Position numbers and translations under genes: made by a program
Origin: Dillenia suffruticosa
Taxonomy: Eukaryota > Streptophyta > Magnoliopsida > Dilleniales > Dilleniaceae
Length of the DNA: 64,000 nt
NCBI GenBank assembly: GCA_033439265.1
Contig: JAVTVX010000016.1
Coordinates: forward strand, 12,821,201-12,885,200
Direction of reading: 5' to 3'
The notes under the pieces: model-generated
Seen by the model: the letters and a program-made list of their open reading frames with translations, nothing else
The model's database searches: none
Told to the model about the DNA's origin: nothing
Shown here: positions 33,493-45,135 of the stretch, one piece after another
How the letters are laid out: each line of letters opens with the position of its first letter
How positions within the stretch are numbered: position 1 is the stretch's first letter

Positions 33493-33687
33493 AAAGGTTA
33501 CAAAGAGTTGGATGATTTTATGAACTAATTTGATCCTTATAAGCACAAACAAAATAATAAAAAAAAATTGTTTTTAGATTGCGCCAAGTTTTATGGAGGA
33601 TTTACAAACATAGCTCAAAAAATAGGCTGCAAGGCTTATCTACGGGATCATGATGAAAAGGGAGGCCCTGATCCGCCCATATTGTGA
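33493..33687 (+). pseudogene. Short near-open frame, possible host gene fragment
   Basis: Sixty-five codons in a single frame, with one stop at codon 12 before the terminal stop. Legible text includes KGYKELDDFMN, FDPYKHKQNN, DCAKFYGGFTNIAQKIGC and KAYLRDHDEKGGPDPPIL. The composition (balanced charged, aromatic and cysteine residues) is more protein-like than its surroundings. TTGTTTTTAG just before the DCAK part would also serve as a 3' splice site. I do not recognise the family. It could be a decayed host exon or a captured gene fragment. Confidence 0.35.
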
Positions 33688-34002
33688 AAAAGACTTGCAT
33701 ACGTAGAGATAATTGTTTGATTTGTAATTTGTTAAAATTAATTGATCCCCATGAATCTTTTGTTCTTATAAACACAAGTTGGTTGTCTAGTGAAATTGTT
33801 TTTTCCTTATCTGTCTTCGTAGCTACAATTTCTCTTTTCTCACAAAGAATATGCTGGTAGAGATTGTTTGCCAACACAATGGCATATCAATAAGCGAAGT
33901 CCTTCCCCTCCAACCCAACCCCCCCAAAAAAAAAATAAAAATCAATATAGCATTAGTGAAGGTTGGAGCTTGGTGATCAAGAGAAGTTTAAATATATATA
34001 TA

Positions 34003-34794
34003 TGATATCAAAGTGGATAAGTGTGATACCAGAACAAAATTATATTTCAAAATTATCCAACAACTAGATGTTTATCTCAATTTTTTAGGAGAAAACTATG
34101 ATTTTTAGAGTATAAAAATGAAGATATTTTTCTTCTCCCAAGATTTATGGGATATCGTTTTACTATGCTGGAGAAATTTTAACTCTTACTGCAATATAGA
34201 GAAAAAGAGTCGAGAAAAACATGCAAAAGAGTAAAAAGCTCTACTTACTCTCCAACAATAGTGGCCGACCCTTTTTTGTAAGAATAATGGGTGCTACAAG
34301 TGAAAGAGATGCATGGGATACTGGGGAGGAGGTGTTCTAAAGCACAAATAAAGTAGATATTGTGAAACTCCTAACTCTAAAAGAGGAAGTGGAGTTAATT
34401 AAAATGAAGAAAATTGAGACTATAAAATATTAATATTTAATGATTAAAGAATTAGCAAATCAAAAAAGAATCCTTGAGAAAATTTTAATTTCGATTCTCC
34501 CCAAATATGATGCAATTATGAATAGAATTGAACAAACACAAAACTTGAAGACTTCAATAGCGGCAAAACTATTAGGCTCTTTGAACCTTTCAAGCAAAGA
34601 TTGCATATGTTTGATGAAGAGACATTAGTAAATACCTTTCCATCCAAACCCAAAATACAATCTCATAATTTGAGAAAAAGATAAATCAGGAAAAAAAATA
34701 ATTCGAAAGGAAAAACTCTAGAAAAAATGAGAAATATATATAATGAAAATTCCAAAAACAATTAAAGATCTTGCTGCTGCATTTGTAAGAAAAC
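34003..34794 (+). pseudogene. Copia element E, left part: primer site and gag remnant
   Basis: TGATATCAAAGT (34003-34014) is a 9-of-12 match to the initiator-Met primer site TGGTATCAGAGC. It is followed by gag landmarks on the plus strand: near 34285 MGATSERDAWDT (family pattern M-G-A-T-x-x-x-D-A-W-D), then VDIVKLLTLKEEVELIKMK, and in the frame 34440-34628 LANQKRILEKILISILPKYD, followed by IEQTQNL and LLGSL. Gag would form the particle. The fossil is split here by insertion of Copia element F and resumes at 39630. Its own LTR should lie left of 34003 but was not delimited. It has many interruptions. Confidence 0.8.
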
Positions 34795-34991
34795 TGTCAA
34801 CTGTAACTCTATTATTCCTCTTTAAATTTCCATGAAACAGGGTACAAGATATAGAGATACAGGAAACTATATTAAGAAGTTAATCTCTGTCTATACAATA
34901 TTTACGGCTACAATCATGTTTGACCCTTGAGTGAAGGGATTCCTAAATCTTAGATTTCCATAATTGGTTCATTTTGGGTCTCACGCCAACA
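34795..34991 (-). repeat. Left LTR of Copia element F (its 3' LTR)
   Basis: It runs TGTCAACTGTAACTC to TCACGCCAACA and aligns end to end with 39433-39629. Confidence 0.95.
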
Positions 34992-34998
34992 CTTCCCC

Positions 34999-36500
34999 TC
35001 AAGTTGGGGTGTAGATATCTCTAACACCTAACTTGTCAAGTGAATCATCGAAGTTTCTACTAGAGACTGCTTTGGTAAGAAGGTCAACTAACTGATTTTC
35101 GGATTTAATGAAAGCGAATTGAATAATCTGCTCTTCTGGTTTTTGTTTGATGAAATGTCGATCTATCTCCACATGCTTGGTGCGATCATGTTGAATTGGG
35201 TTGTGAGATATATCGATGGCAGCTTTGTTATCATAGAATAAATTCATTGCAGAATTAGGAGGAAAACTGACCTCTGTTAGCAACGCTCTAAGCCAAAGAA
35301 GCTCATATAACCCTTTGGCCATGTCTCGAAACTCAGCTTCAGTGCTGACAATGCCACTACCTTCTGTTTTTTGCTCCTCCATGTAACTAAGTTTCCTCCC
35401 ACAAATGTGAAGTAGCCTGAAGTAGACCTTCTATCCAAGATATTCCCTACCCAGTCTGCATCTGTGTACCCTTCAATATTCATATGACCGTTCTTAGAGA
35501 ACATTAATCATTTTCCTGGAGATGACTTTAGATAGCGGAGATTTCTAACTACAGCATCCATATGATCTTTACTTGAATTATGCATAAATTGGCTTACCAC
35601 ACTTATAGTGTAAGCAATATCTGGACGAGTGTGAGATAAGTAAATAAGCTTCCCCACTAGCCTTTGATACTTCATCTTATCAGCAGGCACTTGGTCCACA
35701 TATTCTCCAAGCCTATGATTCTACACAATCAGAGAATCTGCGGATTTACACTCTAGTAAACCTATTTCCGTCAATAAGTCTAGTACATATTTCCGTTGAG
35801 AGAGAAATATGCCTTTTCTTGACCTTGCCACCTCTATTCCCAGAAAATACTTAAGCCCTCCCAAGTTCTTCATTTCAAATTCAGTAGACAATTGTTCTTG
35901 TAGCCTCGTGATCTCATCAGCGTCATCCCCCGTAATTATCATATCATCTACATAGACTATTAATGATGTCACCTTGCTTTGTCTATGTTTTAGGAAGAGA
36001 GTATGGTCAAAGTTACTTTGGCGATAGCCATACTTCTTCATAGCTGAGCTAAGTTAGCCAAACCATGCCCACGGTGACTATTTTAGTCCATACAATGCCC
36101 TCTCTAATTTACAAACAATTTTGGTTCCAGCCGATCCCATATATCCTGGCAGAATATCCATGTATACCTCCTCATCAAGGTTGTTGTCAGGAAAGTATTC
36201 TTCACATCGAGTTAATGTAGTGGCCATTCTAAGTTTGCTGCGAGAAATAGTAAGACTCTAACAGTATTCAGTTTAACTACTGGAGAGAAGGTTTCTGAGT
36301 AGTCTATACCGTATGTTTGGGTAAAACCCTTTGCCACGAGTCTCGCGTTGTATCAATCAATTGATCCAACAACCTTGTATTTTATAGAGAATACCCATTT
36401 GCATCCCACTAATTTTTTTCCTTCCGGTAATGGGACTAACTTCTAGGTATTATTTTTCTTTAAGGCTTCTAGTTCTTCTTGCATTGCTTGTGCCCACTTT
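34999..36500 (-). pseudogene. RT and RNase H region of Copia element F, broken
   Basis: On the minus strand, 35721-36041 carries SLIVYVDDMIITGDD (the catalytic Y-V-D-D block), LGGLKYFLGIEVARS and FLSQRKYVLDLL. The part nearer 36440-36500 has the EELEALKKNNTW-type start of RT. RNase H follows in 34999-35700: YQRLVGKLIYLSHTRPDIAY, GYTDADWVGN, DRRSTSGYFTFVGGNLVTW, LFYDNKAAIDI and DRTKHVEIDRHFIKQ. All are standard Copia spellings in the correct order. The proteins would copy RNA to DNA and remove the template. The region is interrupted. Confidence 0.92.
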
Positions 36501-36799
36501 GGATCAGATAACGCCTCCTCAATACTACTGGGAATATGGCAGGAGGATAATGTTTGAGTGAAAGTCTTGAGTGGCTTAGACAGACTTTGAGTAGACACGT
36601 AATTTGCAATTGGATACTTGGACTTTCTTGCTTCTTCATATGGACTGTATCTGTTTGGTGGTTTCCCACGATTGTGTCTAAAAGGCAGTACATAACCAGA
36701 AGAGGAATCCAAAATATTAGCATGTAATGATGTAGTAGGAGTGCTTACCTCAAGGACATTCTCAGGAGGAGGAGGGTCTTCGGGTACTGAGGAGTGAAG

Positions 36800-37820
36800 A
36801 GACTGAGAGTTCTATGTATTTTCCAGGTCTTCATTTGAGGCTTCTTTATTTCCAGGTCCTTCATTTCTCAACTCGACATATTCAATCTCTGGTGGTACTT
36901 CATGTGATTCAACGTCTTTATTTCCAGGTCCATGCTTGTCCACGGGGGCCATCAACCAATTCAACTCTTCAACTTGAGTCTCCCCCTGAAAGGAAGAATT
37001 GGATAGCTGTGAAGAATAGTAATATTCGGACTCAAGAAAAGTATCATCCATGGTGATATAGGTTCGGTTGGTAGTGGGGTCATAACACCTGAAGCCTTTT
37101 TTATGTAAACCAAACACCAAAAATAAGCATCGAATGGCACATGGGTCCAGTTTGGTACGTTGATTCTTGTGAAGGTGAACAAAAGCAATGCACCCAAAAA
37201 TTCTAGGAGGAAGCATCAATATTGAAGGAAGGGATATATGAGTAGAGAGAACTTGTAAGGGAGTTTTAAAGTGTAAAGTTTTAGATGGCATACGGTTTAT
37301 CAAGTATACTGCAGTAGCTACTGCATCCCCCCAGTGGCAACTCGGCACCATTGCTTCAAGGAGTAAAGCATGAGATGTTTCCAAAATTTGCTGATGTTTT
37401 CTCTCAAAAACATCATTTTGTTGCGGTATTTGAGAGCATGAAGTCTCATGGAGGAGACCATGTTGTTGGAAATAAGCCTGAAAATTTTAGTTGATGAATT
37501 CACCACCATTATCAGAACGAAGGACTTTTATTGTAGAAGAGAATTAAGTCTGAACCATGGCATGAAATGCTTGAAAAATGGTGAAGACTTTGTCTTTGGT
37601 TTTTAGCTGATAGAGCCATGTCATTCGAGTACAATCATCGGCAAAAACCACAAACCAACGATGACCAGAGGAAGTAGTAATCGGAGATGGTCCCATACAT
37701 CGGAGTGTATCAATGCAAATGGAGTATTCGTTTTATTCAAGCTAACTAGATAGGAAACTCGTTGGCTTTTAGCCTTGATACAAGTATCACATTTAAAGTC
37801 CACATCTGCAAACTAGGAAA
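36800..37820 (-). pseudogene. Integrase region of Copia element F, broken
   Basis: On the minus strand, near 37620-37803, lies CDTCIKAKSQRVSYLVSLNK (pre-integrase Cys pair and K-A-K/Q-x-R block), then ALIHSDVWD, the first catalytic region. The stretch 36812-37384 carries LLEAMVPSCHWGDAVATAVY, LINRMPSKTLHFKTPLQVL and the family blocks FGCIAFVHLHKNQRTKLDP and CLFLVFGLHKKGFRCYDP, the integrase C-terminal part. Integrase would join the DNA copy to the chromosome. It is a fossil. Confidence 0.9.
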
Positions 37821-38039
37821 TAAAGATGGAAGTAGATGCCGGAGATAGCCAAATGATGGGTGCCCTAAGCGCCTATGCCATAGCCAAATTTGTCGTTCAT
37901 TGCTACTGGCTTAATGGTGCGTGTGATTTGCTTTGCCTGAGCTGAAGTAATCAAGGTAGTACAGTTTCCCTCTCTTAGTACCACACCCAATAATCTCCTT
38001 ACTGATAACATCCTGAAGAAGACAAAAAGTAGAGTACAT

Positions 38040-39260
38040 CAGTACAACACAATTAAGCTTTTCAGTGACTTGACTCACAGACATCAACTTGTTGGAAAGA
38101 GATGGGACAAGAAGTGTGTGAGCTAGAGAGAGAGGGAGGTAACGGCACCGTGACAGCCCCTGTGACTGGGTAAGTTGCCCAATTGGCATTAGCAATGCAA
38201 GTCCTTCGTGGCTGAGTTGTACTAGAGAAGTCATTTGGATCAAATGTCATATGATCCGTCGCCCCGGAGTCGATAATCCAAGTACCATCATTCCGAGTAA
38301 TAGAGTTGAAAAAAACTTGGCTACAATTACTTGATCTGGTGTTGAGATAGAAGGTGCAGTCACTGGAATAAGAGATAATTGAGATTCAGTCATGACCACT
38401 GCTACTCGGCCTGGTACGTCTTCATTTGTAGGTGTATCCCGTTTCTTTCAGGCTTGTAATTCATGCCACCAGTCTGAATAGCCATGTAATTTAAAACGCA
38501 TTTCTCGGGTATGTTTTGTACTCCCACAGTGAGTGCATTTATTCCCATCAGAATGACCTTTGGATCGAGAGGAGAACCCAGACTTGAGCAAAATTTGTGA
38601 CTTGCCAGATTTCATGCCTTTAATGGCCATAACAGCGTCACTTGTTTCAGCTCCTGATATCATCACAGATTGTTGGAGATCTTCCCTTTGAACGTAAGCA
38701 TATGCCTGCTCAATTGAAGGGAAAGGTTTTAGGTGAAGAACATCACTCCGAACATGATCCAATCGATCATCTAGTCAGTCAAGAAAAATATAGACTCGCT
38801 CCTCCTGTAAAATGGAGTTGAAGCTTTATATGTCACTTGTACATTTCATTGGATTTGGTCAACGAAAATCGATCTCTCTCCACAAACCTGTAGATTATTA
38901 TAGTATTTTTCTATAGATCTACCTACTTGTTTCATTTGAAATACATGACGTCCGAGCTCGTACACCTGCGATGTGTCAGCTCCATCGAAGTATGTTGTGG
39001 CAACAGAATCCCATACCTTCTTAGCCATTGGGTAGCGAATAAAGTTCACGACCAAGGAATGATCCATGGAGTTGATCAACCAGCTTTTTACCATGGCATT
39101 CTCAGTGCACCACTTACGAAAGGAGGAATCGGTTTCTGATGGTGGGGGATAGTCTCGATTGATGTATCCCAGTTTGTCTTTTCCTGAGATGTACATCTCA
39201 ACAACCTGGGACCATAATCCATAGTTGGAACCATCCAACTTGATGCTAATTGGAACCATC
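38040..39260 (-). pseudogene. gag, zinc-knuckle and protease region of Copia element F, broken
   Basis: Gag begins near 39260 on the minus strand: ISIKLDGSNYGLWSQVVEMY, then KDKLGYI, AMVKSWLINSMDHSLV and KKVWDSVATTYFDG, as in RE1-type plant Copia gag. A nucleocapsid block near 38450-38550 reads CTHCGSTKHTREMRFKLHGY, where the family has a CCHC-type knuckle followed by L-H-G-Y-P. Protease follows near 38240-38300 with I-I-D-S-G-A-T-D-H-M, the D-S/T-G active site. These would build and process the particle. The region is interrupted. Confidence 0.9.
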
Positions 39261-39420
39261 GGGGAGTCAGTGATTGGAGAGGATGAGGTCTAGACTTTTG
39301 ACAAAACTTCCGTCATTTTTTATGTTAGATTATCAAGGATGGTTTCGGTAGAGTCAACCATGGAGACCAAGCAAAAATCTTGATCCTTGTCAGATCAGAA
39401 AATAGGGAATCCAAGATCTT

Positions 39421-39432
39421 GCTCTGATACCA
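39421..39432 (-). promoter_or_regulatory. Primer-binding site of Copia element F
   Basis: GCTCTGATACCA is the exact complement of the 12-base initiator-Met tRNA primer site and touches the right LTR. Confidence 0.95.
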
Positions 39433-39629
39433 TATCAACTGTAACTCTATTATTCCTCTTTAAATTTCCATGAAACAGAGTACAAGATATAGAGATACAG
39501 GAAACTATATTAGGAAGTTAATCTCTGTCTATACAATATTTACAGCTACAATCCTGTTTGACCCTTGAGTGAAGGGATTCTTAAATCTTAGATTTTCATA
39601 ATTGGTACATTTTAGGTCTCACGCCAACA
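39433..39629 (-). repeat. Right LTR of Copia element F (its 5' LTR)
   Basis: It runs TATCAACTGTAACTC to TCACGCCAACA and is followed by the duplicated target AAAAC. Confidence 0.95.
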
Positions 39630-40394
39630 AAAACAAGTTACTTGGAGAGTTGGCATGTGAAAAATCATAATGTTCGAATTTCAAAAGGTTTTAACACTTT
39701 GAAAAAGTTTTGCCGCAACAATAACAATTACCTGGCCATCCACACTATAAAACAAGAATATGAGCAGTAACTATCTATACCAACTTAATTTGGGGTGTAG
39801 GAAAAGAAGAAAACTGATACTCAAGTGGTGGTTGCAGCAATCAAATAACTGGGAGGAGAGTACTATTCAAAACATAGATAAGTTCATTAGAACAAAAGTA
39901 TGGATAGGCAATGGCGTTGTGGAGCAAAATGGCAAAGGCACTATAATAGTCGAGACAATGTATGGTATTTAACAAAATTGGCTATTGGAAAAGATGATAC
40001 TCTCTCAGTTTTGATAAATAATACTGCACGATATAGGAATAAAAACAGAAAAAAGAAATTGAAGTTTTCTGATGCAAGCTATGGACATAGTCATGAAAGT
40101 ACAAGTTGATGATTTCTGGCTTTGGCACCGAAAATTTGGCCACCTCAAAACGAGTGCCTTAAAGCTCATATACTAAATGAATGTGATGAAGCACCTTCGG
40201 TACCTTAAAGATGCTAAAAAGGTATATGAAGGCTGTTAGAATCGCCAACCATTAACGATCTATAATGACTTGGAGAGCTAAGAGATTGCTCGAGCTCATC
40301 TACACATGCTTTTGTGGACTAATGAAGATGAAAGTGCTGAGCACAAACTTCCATTAGCATACATTCCAAAACAAAATAGAGTCAAGGTAGTTGG
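39630..40394 (+). pseudogene. Copia element E, right part: nucleocapsid to integrase remnant
   Basis: This resumes element E after the insertion of F. On the plus strand there is a nucleocapsid-like start (SYLESWHVKNHNV), then near 39895-39950 VWIGNGVVEQNGKGTI, the protease-side block I-G-N-G-x-x-x-x-x-x-G-K-G-T. Near 40110-40150 FWLWHRKFGHLKTSALKLI is the pre-integrase block W-H-x-R-x-G-H, and near 40355-40380 AYIPKQNRV recalls Y-T-P-Q-Q-N-G-V of integrase. It stops at the insertion point of Gypsy element G, and no clear continuation was found right of 50820. Many interruptions. Confidence 0.8.
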
Positions 40395-42836
40395 TGTAAT
40401 ACCCAGAAAAAAAAAAGGGGGGATATTTAAAATTAGGGCTTAATGCCCTAATTTATCTTCCATTCTCTCTCTCTCTTTCCCCCTCTCTTCTCCCTCTCTT
40501 TTTCTTCTCTCTTTTCCCGATCTCCCCCGCTGCCGCGTCTCTTTCTCTCCCGCTGCCATCCTCCACCGTGAAAATCTCCGCGCGCCACCCACAACCGCAG
40601 CAGCTCCACCCTCCCGCGAGCTAGCTACTACAGCTACACCCTGCATGAGTGCCACTGCTCTCTTCTTCGTGCGAACTAGTGCGAACCCGCGCGAGCCAGA
40701 GCGAGCAGCGCGCGACCCCAGTGCGCCTCAGCACGCCCAAGCACGAGCCAGCGTGCACTCCAGCACGCGATCCACTGCTCCAGCACGCCCCAGCACGAGC
40801 GCGAGCGCGCGATCCGGCTTACCAGGCCCACCAGGCCGCAGGCCCACCAGGCCGCAGGCCCACCAAGCTCGCCAGCCCATCCCGCGACGGCCCGTGACAG
40901 TCCATGAGCCTTTACGAAGGTAAATGACTCTAAGTTTCGATTTTCGCACTTGGGTTTCGAAATTCTTTAGTAATTGGACTTAAATTATTCGCAATTGTTT
41001 CAAATTTAGAAATATTCAGGTTTTAAACCAAACCAACGGGCGAACGAAAGCTGAATTCGAGATCCAAGAAACCCTAGGTGAGAGAAATGAAGTCTCTTCA
41101 ACCTTTGAATAAAATTTGTCAAATTAGGTAGTATTAGTTGGTTTTTAAATTCGAATTAAGATTGATTTTGATTTTGTTATTTACTTATAAATAGAATGAA
41201 ATTGATAACATTTGAATATGTTTATAAATTGAGAAATTTAGGGTGTGTACGAATTTAAGGAAAATGATAAATCCTGACAATAGTCGAAATCTGATGAAAA
41301 TCGTGATGATTGAGTAGGTTGACTATTTTGGTGATTCGATTGAAGGGAGCGTTGCTTTACGTATTGTAGTTTTATTGGGGAGTGCGCTATCCTTCCCAAA
41401 ATCTGTGAATGGGATTTATTTCAATGCTTTTATTTAATATGTAAATCCTGTTTTACAACATTTTGGTAATGAGCATGATTTGTCGTATACTAGAAATGTT
41501 TTGACTGGTTTTAAAATTGATTTTTTGTTAACCGATGGAGTGTCCAAAAACTGTGTTGAATTATGAAATTATGCATCCACGTGGTTGAAATGTATAATGT
41601 GTCATTTTATACTCTATGTTGCAATGATTTATGAACCTGATTTTGGCATATTTTGATATGATATTGATCTTGGCATTGAGGGCTTTGGATTGTATTGTTC
41701 CGTAGCTACGAAGGACACCGTGAGAGACGCTTTGGTGGCGTCCGGATATGCCTATGCCTGGGGTATCCCACGAGTTGTCGTGATTTGATTATCAACACGG
41801 TACTAGTCAGGTTAAACCCGAAAGGGAGAGGATTTGGATTTGGATTGGATATCCTCTCCAAGTCTAGCACCTGGACGAGGTTCGTCGCCAACGCCGGGGT
41901 AGAGAGCACTTTAAAGAAATTTGCATATAACACCCCCGGTGCACCTGTCATAGGTCGTAGTAGACCTCTGCCAGCACATTTTCGGCTGGCAGCTCTATGA
42001 TTTTAAATAATGGTACTTTGGATGCATATTTGACTTCAAAATGCGTGAAATAATATATTGTTGAAATGAAAAGTATGATGATTTGAAATATGATTTATAT
42101 ACTTATGTTTTGACACTCCAGTTTCATACTCCATATTTGATGATTGCATTGACCCACTCACTCACTGAGTATTCTTTCCCAAGTACTCACCCCTCATTTC
42201 CCTTTTGTTTCAGAGATAGTATTTGACAAGGAGTGTTGCTTTTAGGACGCTCAGTATCTTTGGGAGATCAGGCCTGGACTTGAGGAGTCATTGTGTATTT
42301 CCGCTGTAAAATTTGTATTGGTGATGTATATGTATTTTTAGGTCTATAGATGACCATTTTTATAATTCTGGGATGACTGTATAAATATGGATATTTAAAT
42401 TGTGGAACTCTCATGTCACTGCATGACATTGCATTGACGCATTTCTTTTTCGTTGCGTCTGTATTTGGGAATGTGTCATGTCTTAGAAGTGTCCTCTAGG
42501 ATCGCTCGGTGGCTCCTCTAAATCACAGGAGGGGCGACTGGCGGCTGTCCATGCCATTGATGGGGGCATGGCAGTAGAGGTCTGTGGTTAGGACTGTGGA
42601 GAATTGTTTGTTAGCCTTGCGTTACCCTGGGTTGTACAGTATGGATGATCTGGTTTGTTGTTGAGGATAATTTATGCATTTTTAGGTCGGGATGACCTCT
42701 TTTGGACAGATAACAGGTTTATTTTAATATGGGAGACCTCCGATATATTGGGAGGTTCTGCCCAATTTTCTATAAAAATACAGCCGACATCCAGGGTAAC
42801 GGGCGGCTGCTCACGCTCCAGGTTTGAGGCGTGACA
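40395..42836 (+). repeat. 5' LTR of Gypsy element G
   Basis: 2442 bp, aligned throughout with 48252-50820. It contains a GC-rich CCAGCACGCC-type block (about 40670-40900), conserved boxes near 41690-41760 and 41935-41995, and a CACTGAGTATTC...GTACTCACCCC box at 42163-42194. Confidence 0.95.
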
Positions 42837-42856
42837 GTTGGATTGGTATGAGAGCC
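42837..42856 (+). promoter_or_regulatory. Primer-site-like motif of Gypsy element G
   Basis: GTTGGATTGGTATGAGAGCC follows the 5' LTR directly. TTGGTATGAGAGC is one base from the initiator-Met primer sequence. Confidence 0.75.
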
Positions 42857-43160
42857 AGGTTGGTAAAGAGCTATGTAGGAAGAGAGTCTTGGAAACATTC
42901 CCGAATATGTTGGTTTTTAAAGTCCTCAATGCATGAGAGTTTCATACAGTCATAAAGTCCCAGTGCATGGTCATAGGCATATGTGTTCATCTATTTTAGG
43001 GGGTTAGATACGGTTGTATCTAACCTAACATGCTATATTCTTCTCCTATTGAACTAAGAATTTCATTCTTTTGTGAGGGTAGCCATGCTATGATTAGTCC
43101 AAAATTCTTAAACCGTGCCTATTCTTTTTATGATAATAAGTATCTTTTTCTTGCAGAATT

Positions 43161-44632
43161 ATGCCACCTAGACGTGGAAGGAGAGGTGCTAGATTCGTAT
43201 CGTTTGAGGGTCTGTTAGTGCCAGATACACCTCGGGCACCCGAGACCCCACGAGTACCAGAGGACTTAGACGAGCCGGAGGATCTTTCCTCGACTCGCGT
43301 GCCACCACCGGCACCTACTTAGCCAGCTGCTCAGGCTGAGACTTCCGTACCCACACTCGACGCGTTTCGGCAGGTGTACGAGTGGTACGCTTCGCATGGG
43401 GTCTAGATTTCGCCCCTACCACCTCCTACAGCGGCGCCTGCACTTGCAGCAGTACCAGTTCCTACGGCACCGATTCCACTGCCGATGGCCGATCCTTCTA
43501 CTTTGTCCGAGCCGAGTGAGACTACATCGGCTATTCTTAGACGGGTACATGAGTTGACTCAGTTGGTTAAGGTGGCCCGTCAGCTGGGGTGTACAGATTT
43601 TGCAGGGCTTGGTGATGCTGCGGTAGCCAAGCATTAGATCAACTCGCACCCACAGGACTCTGACTGATCTCGGGATTGGAGAGGAGCTCTGCTTGAAAGT
43701 GGTAGAGCGATTATTAGAGGGCCTTTCATGGTGGGAGGCCCTCACTGATGAGGCAATAGAGCCACTACGGTGGGACGACTTCCTTCGGGAATTTTCCCAC
43801 TCTACCAGCAGGACCGGATGACGTCAGAGTTGGGACGGCTTACACAGGGGTCCAGATCTATCTCGGAGTATGAGGCAGACATGCGGAGACTTGCCGCATT
43901 TGTACCAGATCTGGCCACACCTCAGTATTTGCGCTTCAAATTTGAGGACGGTCTTAGCCTCAACATAAAGAGGTATATGACTGTTACTCCACAGTTTACA
44001 CTAGCTGAGGTGATAGACTCTGCTCACCGCGTGGAGGCTTTGGTCCGCGCTGAGACTAGGCACAGAGAGAGCAGAGAGCAGAAGAGAAAGAATGAAAAGT
44101 CTCATTTTGCGGAGAATTCCAAGAGGGGCAGGGGATCCAATTCGTACAGAGACGGATTTGGATCTGGATTTCCTGAGCTGGGACGGGGACAGTACTCCCA
44201 GGGGTTTAGACAGCCCGCACCGACTCACCCTGCATAGTTTACTACTCAGCGGCACCCTTATTGCCGCAGGTGCAGTCAATCCCATCCGAGCAAAGCTTGT
44301 TCAGTGACGGTCACTTGCTTCCACTGTGGGAAGCCGGGGCATATTAGGAGTTCTTGCCCTGAGTTAGGACTCGGAGCACAGAGTTCACTAAGCCGCACTA
44401 GTACTCTTCGTATGGGACAGCAGGGGCAGCCTGCTCGGCCAGCAGCTTCTACTCCCAGGGTGACCACTGGGAGTAACACAGTACAGACTCAAGCACGACA
44501 ACAGCCTAGGACTCAGGCCCGGGTTTATGCCATGACGTATGAGGACGCCCAGGCGAACCCCGACATCATCATGGGTACTCCTCCTTCTGATCCTGTAGAA
44601 TGGGATCTCTATTCGTATTTTCACTTCTTTTG
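43161..44632 (+). pseudogene. gag region of Gypsy element G, broken
   Basis: ATG at 43161 starts MPPRRGRRGARFVSFEG. The central capsid part (43770-44237) has QQDRMTSELGRLTQGSRSIS, then EYEADMRRLAAFVPD and LRFKFEDGLSLNIKRYM, the retrotransposon gag core (PF03732-type) with its E-Y-E-x-x-F/M-R-x-L landmark. A zinc knuckle, CFHCGKPGHIRSSC, follows at about 44318-44360. The tail is rich in Ser, Gln, Pro and Arg. Gag would package the element RNA. The frame is interrupted, so it is listed as a pseudogene. Confidence 0.92.
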
Positions 44633-44817
44633 AGGATGTCAGCATTGTATCAGTCGTATAGGTATTGTATGTTGTGTTTTCTTTTGTCGACATGATACTA
44701 CTCTGACATCTTTGTACACCAAGGTTGTAGAAGCCCTAGAGGTTTAACTATTTTGACATATATATATATATACATATCAGATTTGAAATTATTTTAAGTT
44801 TATGTGCATTTGTTCAA

Positions 44818-45130
44818 ATGATAGGTACTCTACACATTTTCAGAATAGATGCTCGTATCCTTATTGCCACGGGGTCTAATTATTCATATGTGAGCGATAA
44901 ATTCTCCCGACACTCTGACAGACCGCTCTCACCTTTGGACGAGGAGATATCGGTCATCACTTTTCTGGGTGAACAGATTGTGCGCGGTAGAGTGTATAGA
45001 GAATGTTAGATCAAAGTAGGGGATACAGTACTGAAGGCAGATCTAATCCCTCTCACCATGACTGATTTTGATACCATCTTGGGGATGGACTGGCTACATA
45101 TACATCGGGCTTCAGTTGACTGCTTTAAGA
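44818..45130 (+). pseudogene. Protease region of Gypsy element G, broken
   Basis: The frame from 44818 contains ARILIATGSNYSYVSDKF, at the place of the aspartic-protease block L-x-D-x-G-A-x-x-S-F-V. It is followed near 45060-45110 by TDFDTILGMDWLHIHRASVD, the conserved D-x-I-L-G-M-D-W-L of Gypsy protease. Protease would cut the polyprotein. It is not functional as it stands. Confidence 0.85.
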
Positions 45131-45135
45131 AGTAG

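Larger units (their letters stand above)
34795..39629 (-). mobile_element. Ty1/Copia LTR retrotransposon F, RE1-like, broken, nested in E
   Basis: A 4.8-kb element with 197-bp LTRs (34795-34991 and 39433-39629) and the exact duplication AAAAC at 34790-34794 and 39630-39634. The right LTR abuts GCTCTGATACCA (39421-39432), the complement of the initiator-Met primer site, and the left LTR abuts CTTCCCCTCAAG, the complement of a polypurine tract. The element is therefore on the minus strand. Gag, protease, integrase, RT and RNase H follow in Copia order from right to left. It looks close to full length, with roughly ten to fifteen interruptions. The LTRs differ at 9 of 197 sites (about 4.6%), so it is among the younger insertions. 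Confidence 0.95.

Noticed and set aside
40440-40949. Pro/Arg/Ala-rich frames in the 5' LTR of Gypsy G, and the matching ones at 48293-48907
   Set aside because: They fall in the GC-rich LTR block, differ between the two LTRs in frame and length, and have no homology to known proteins.
41695-42000. 101-codon frame in the 5' LTR of Gypsy G and its near-copy at 49679-49984
   Set aside because: Although open in both LTRs, it overlaps conserved non-coding boxes that also occur in D and I, where they are not open. Retention probably reflects low LTR divergence rather than coding constraint.
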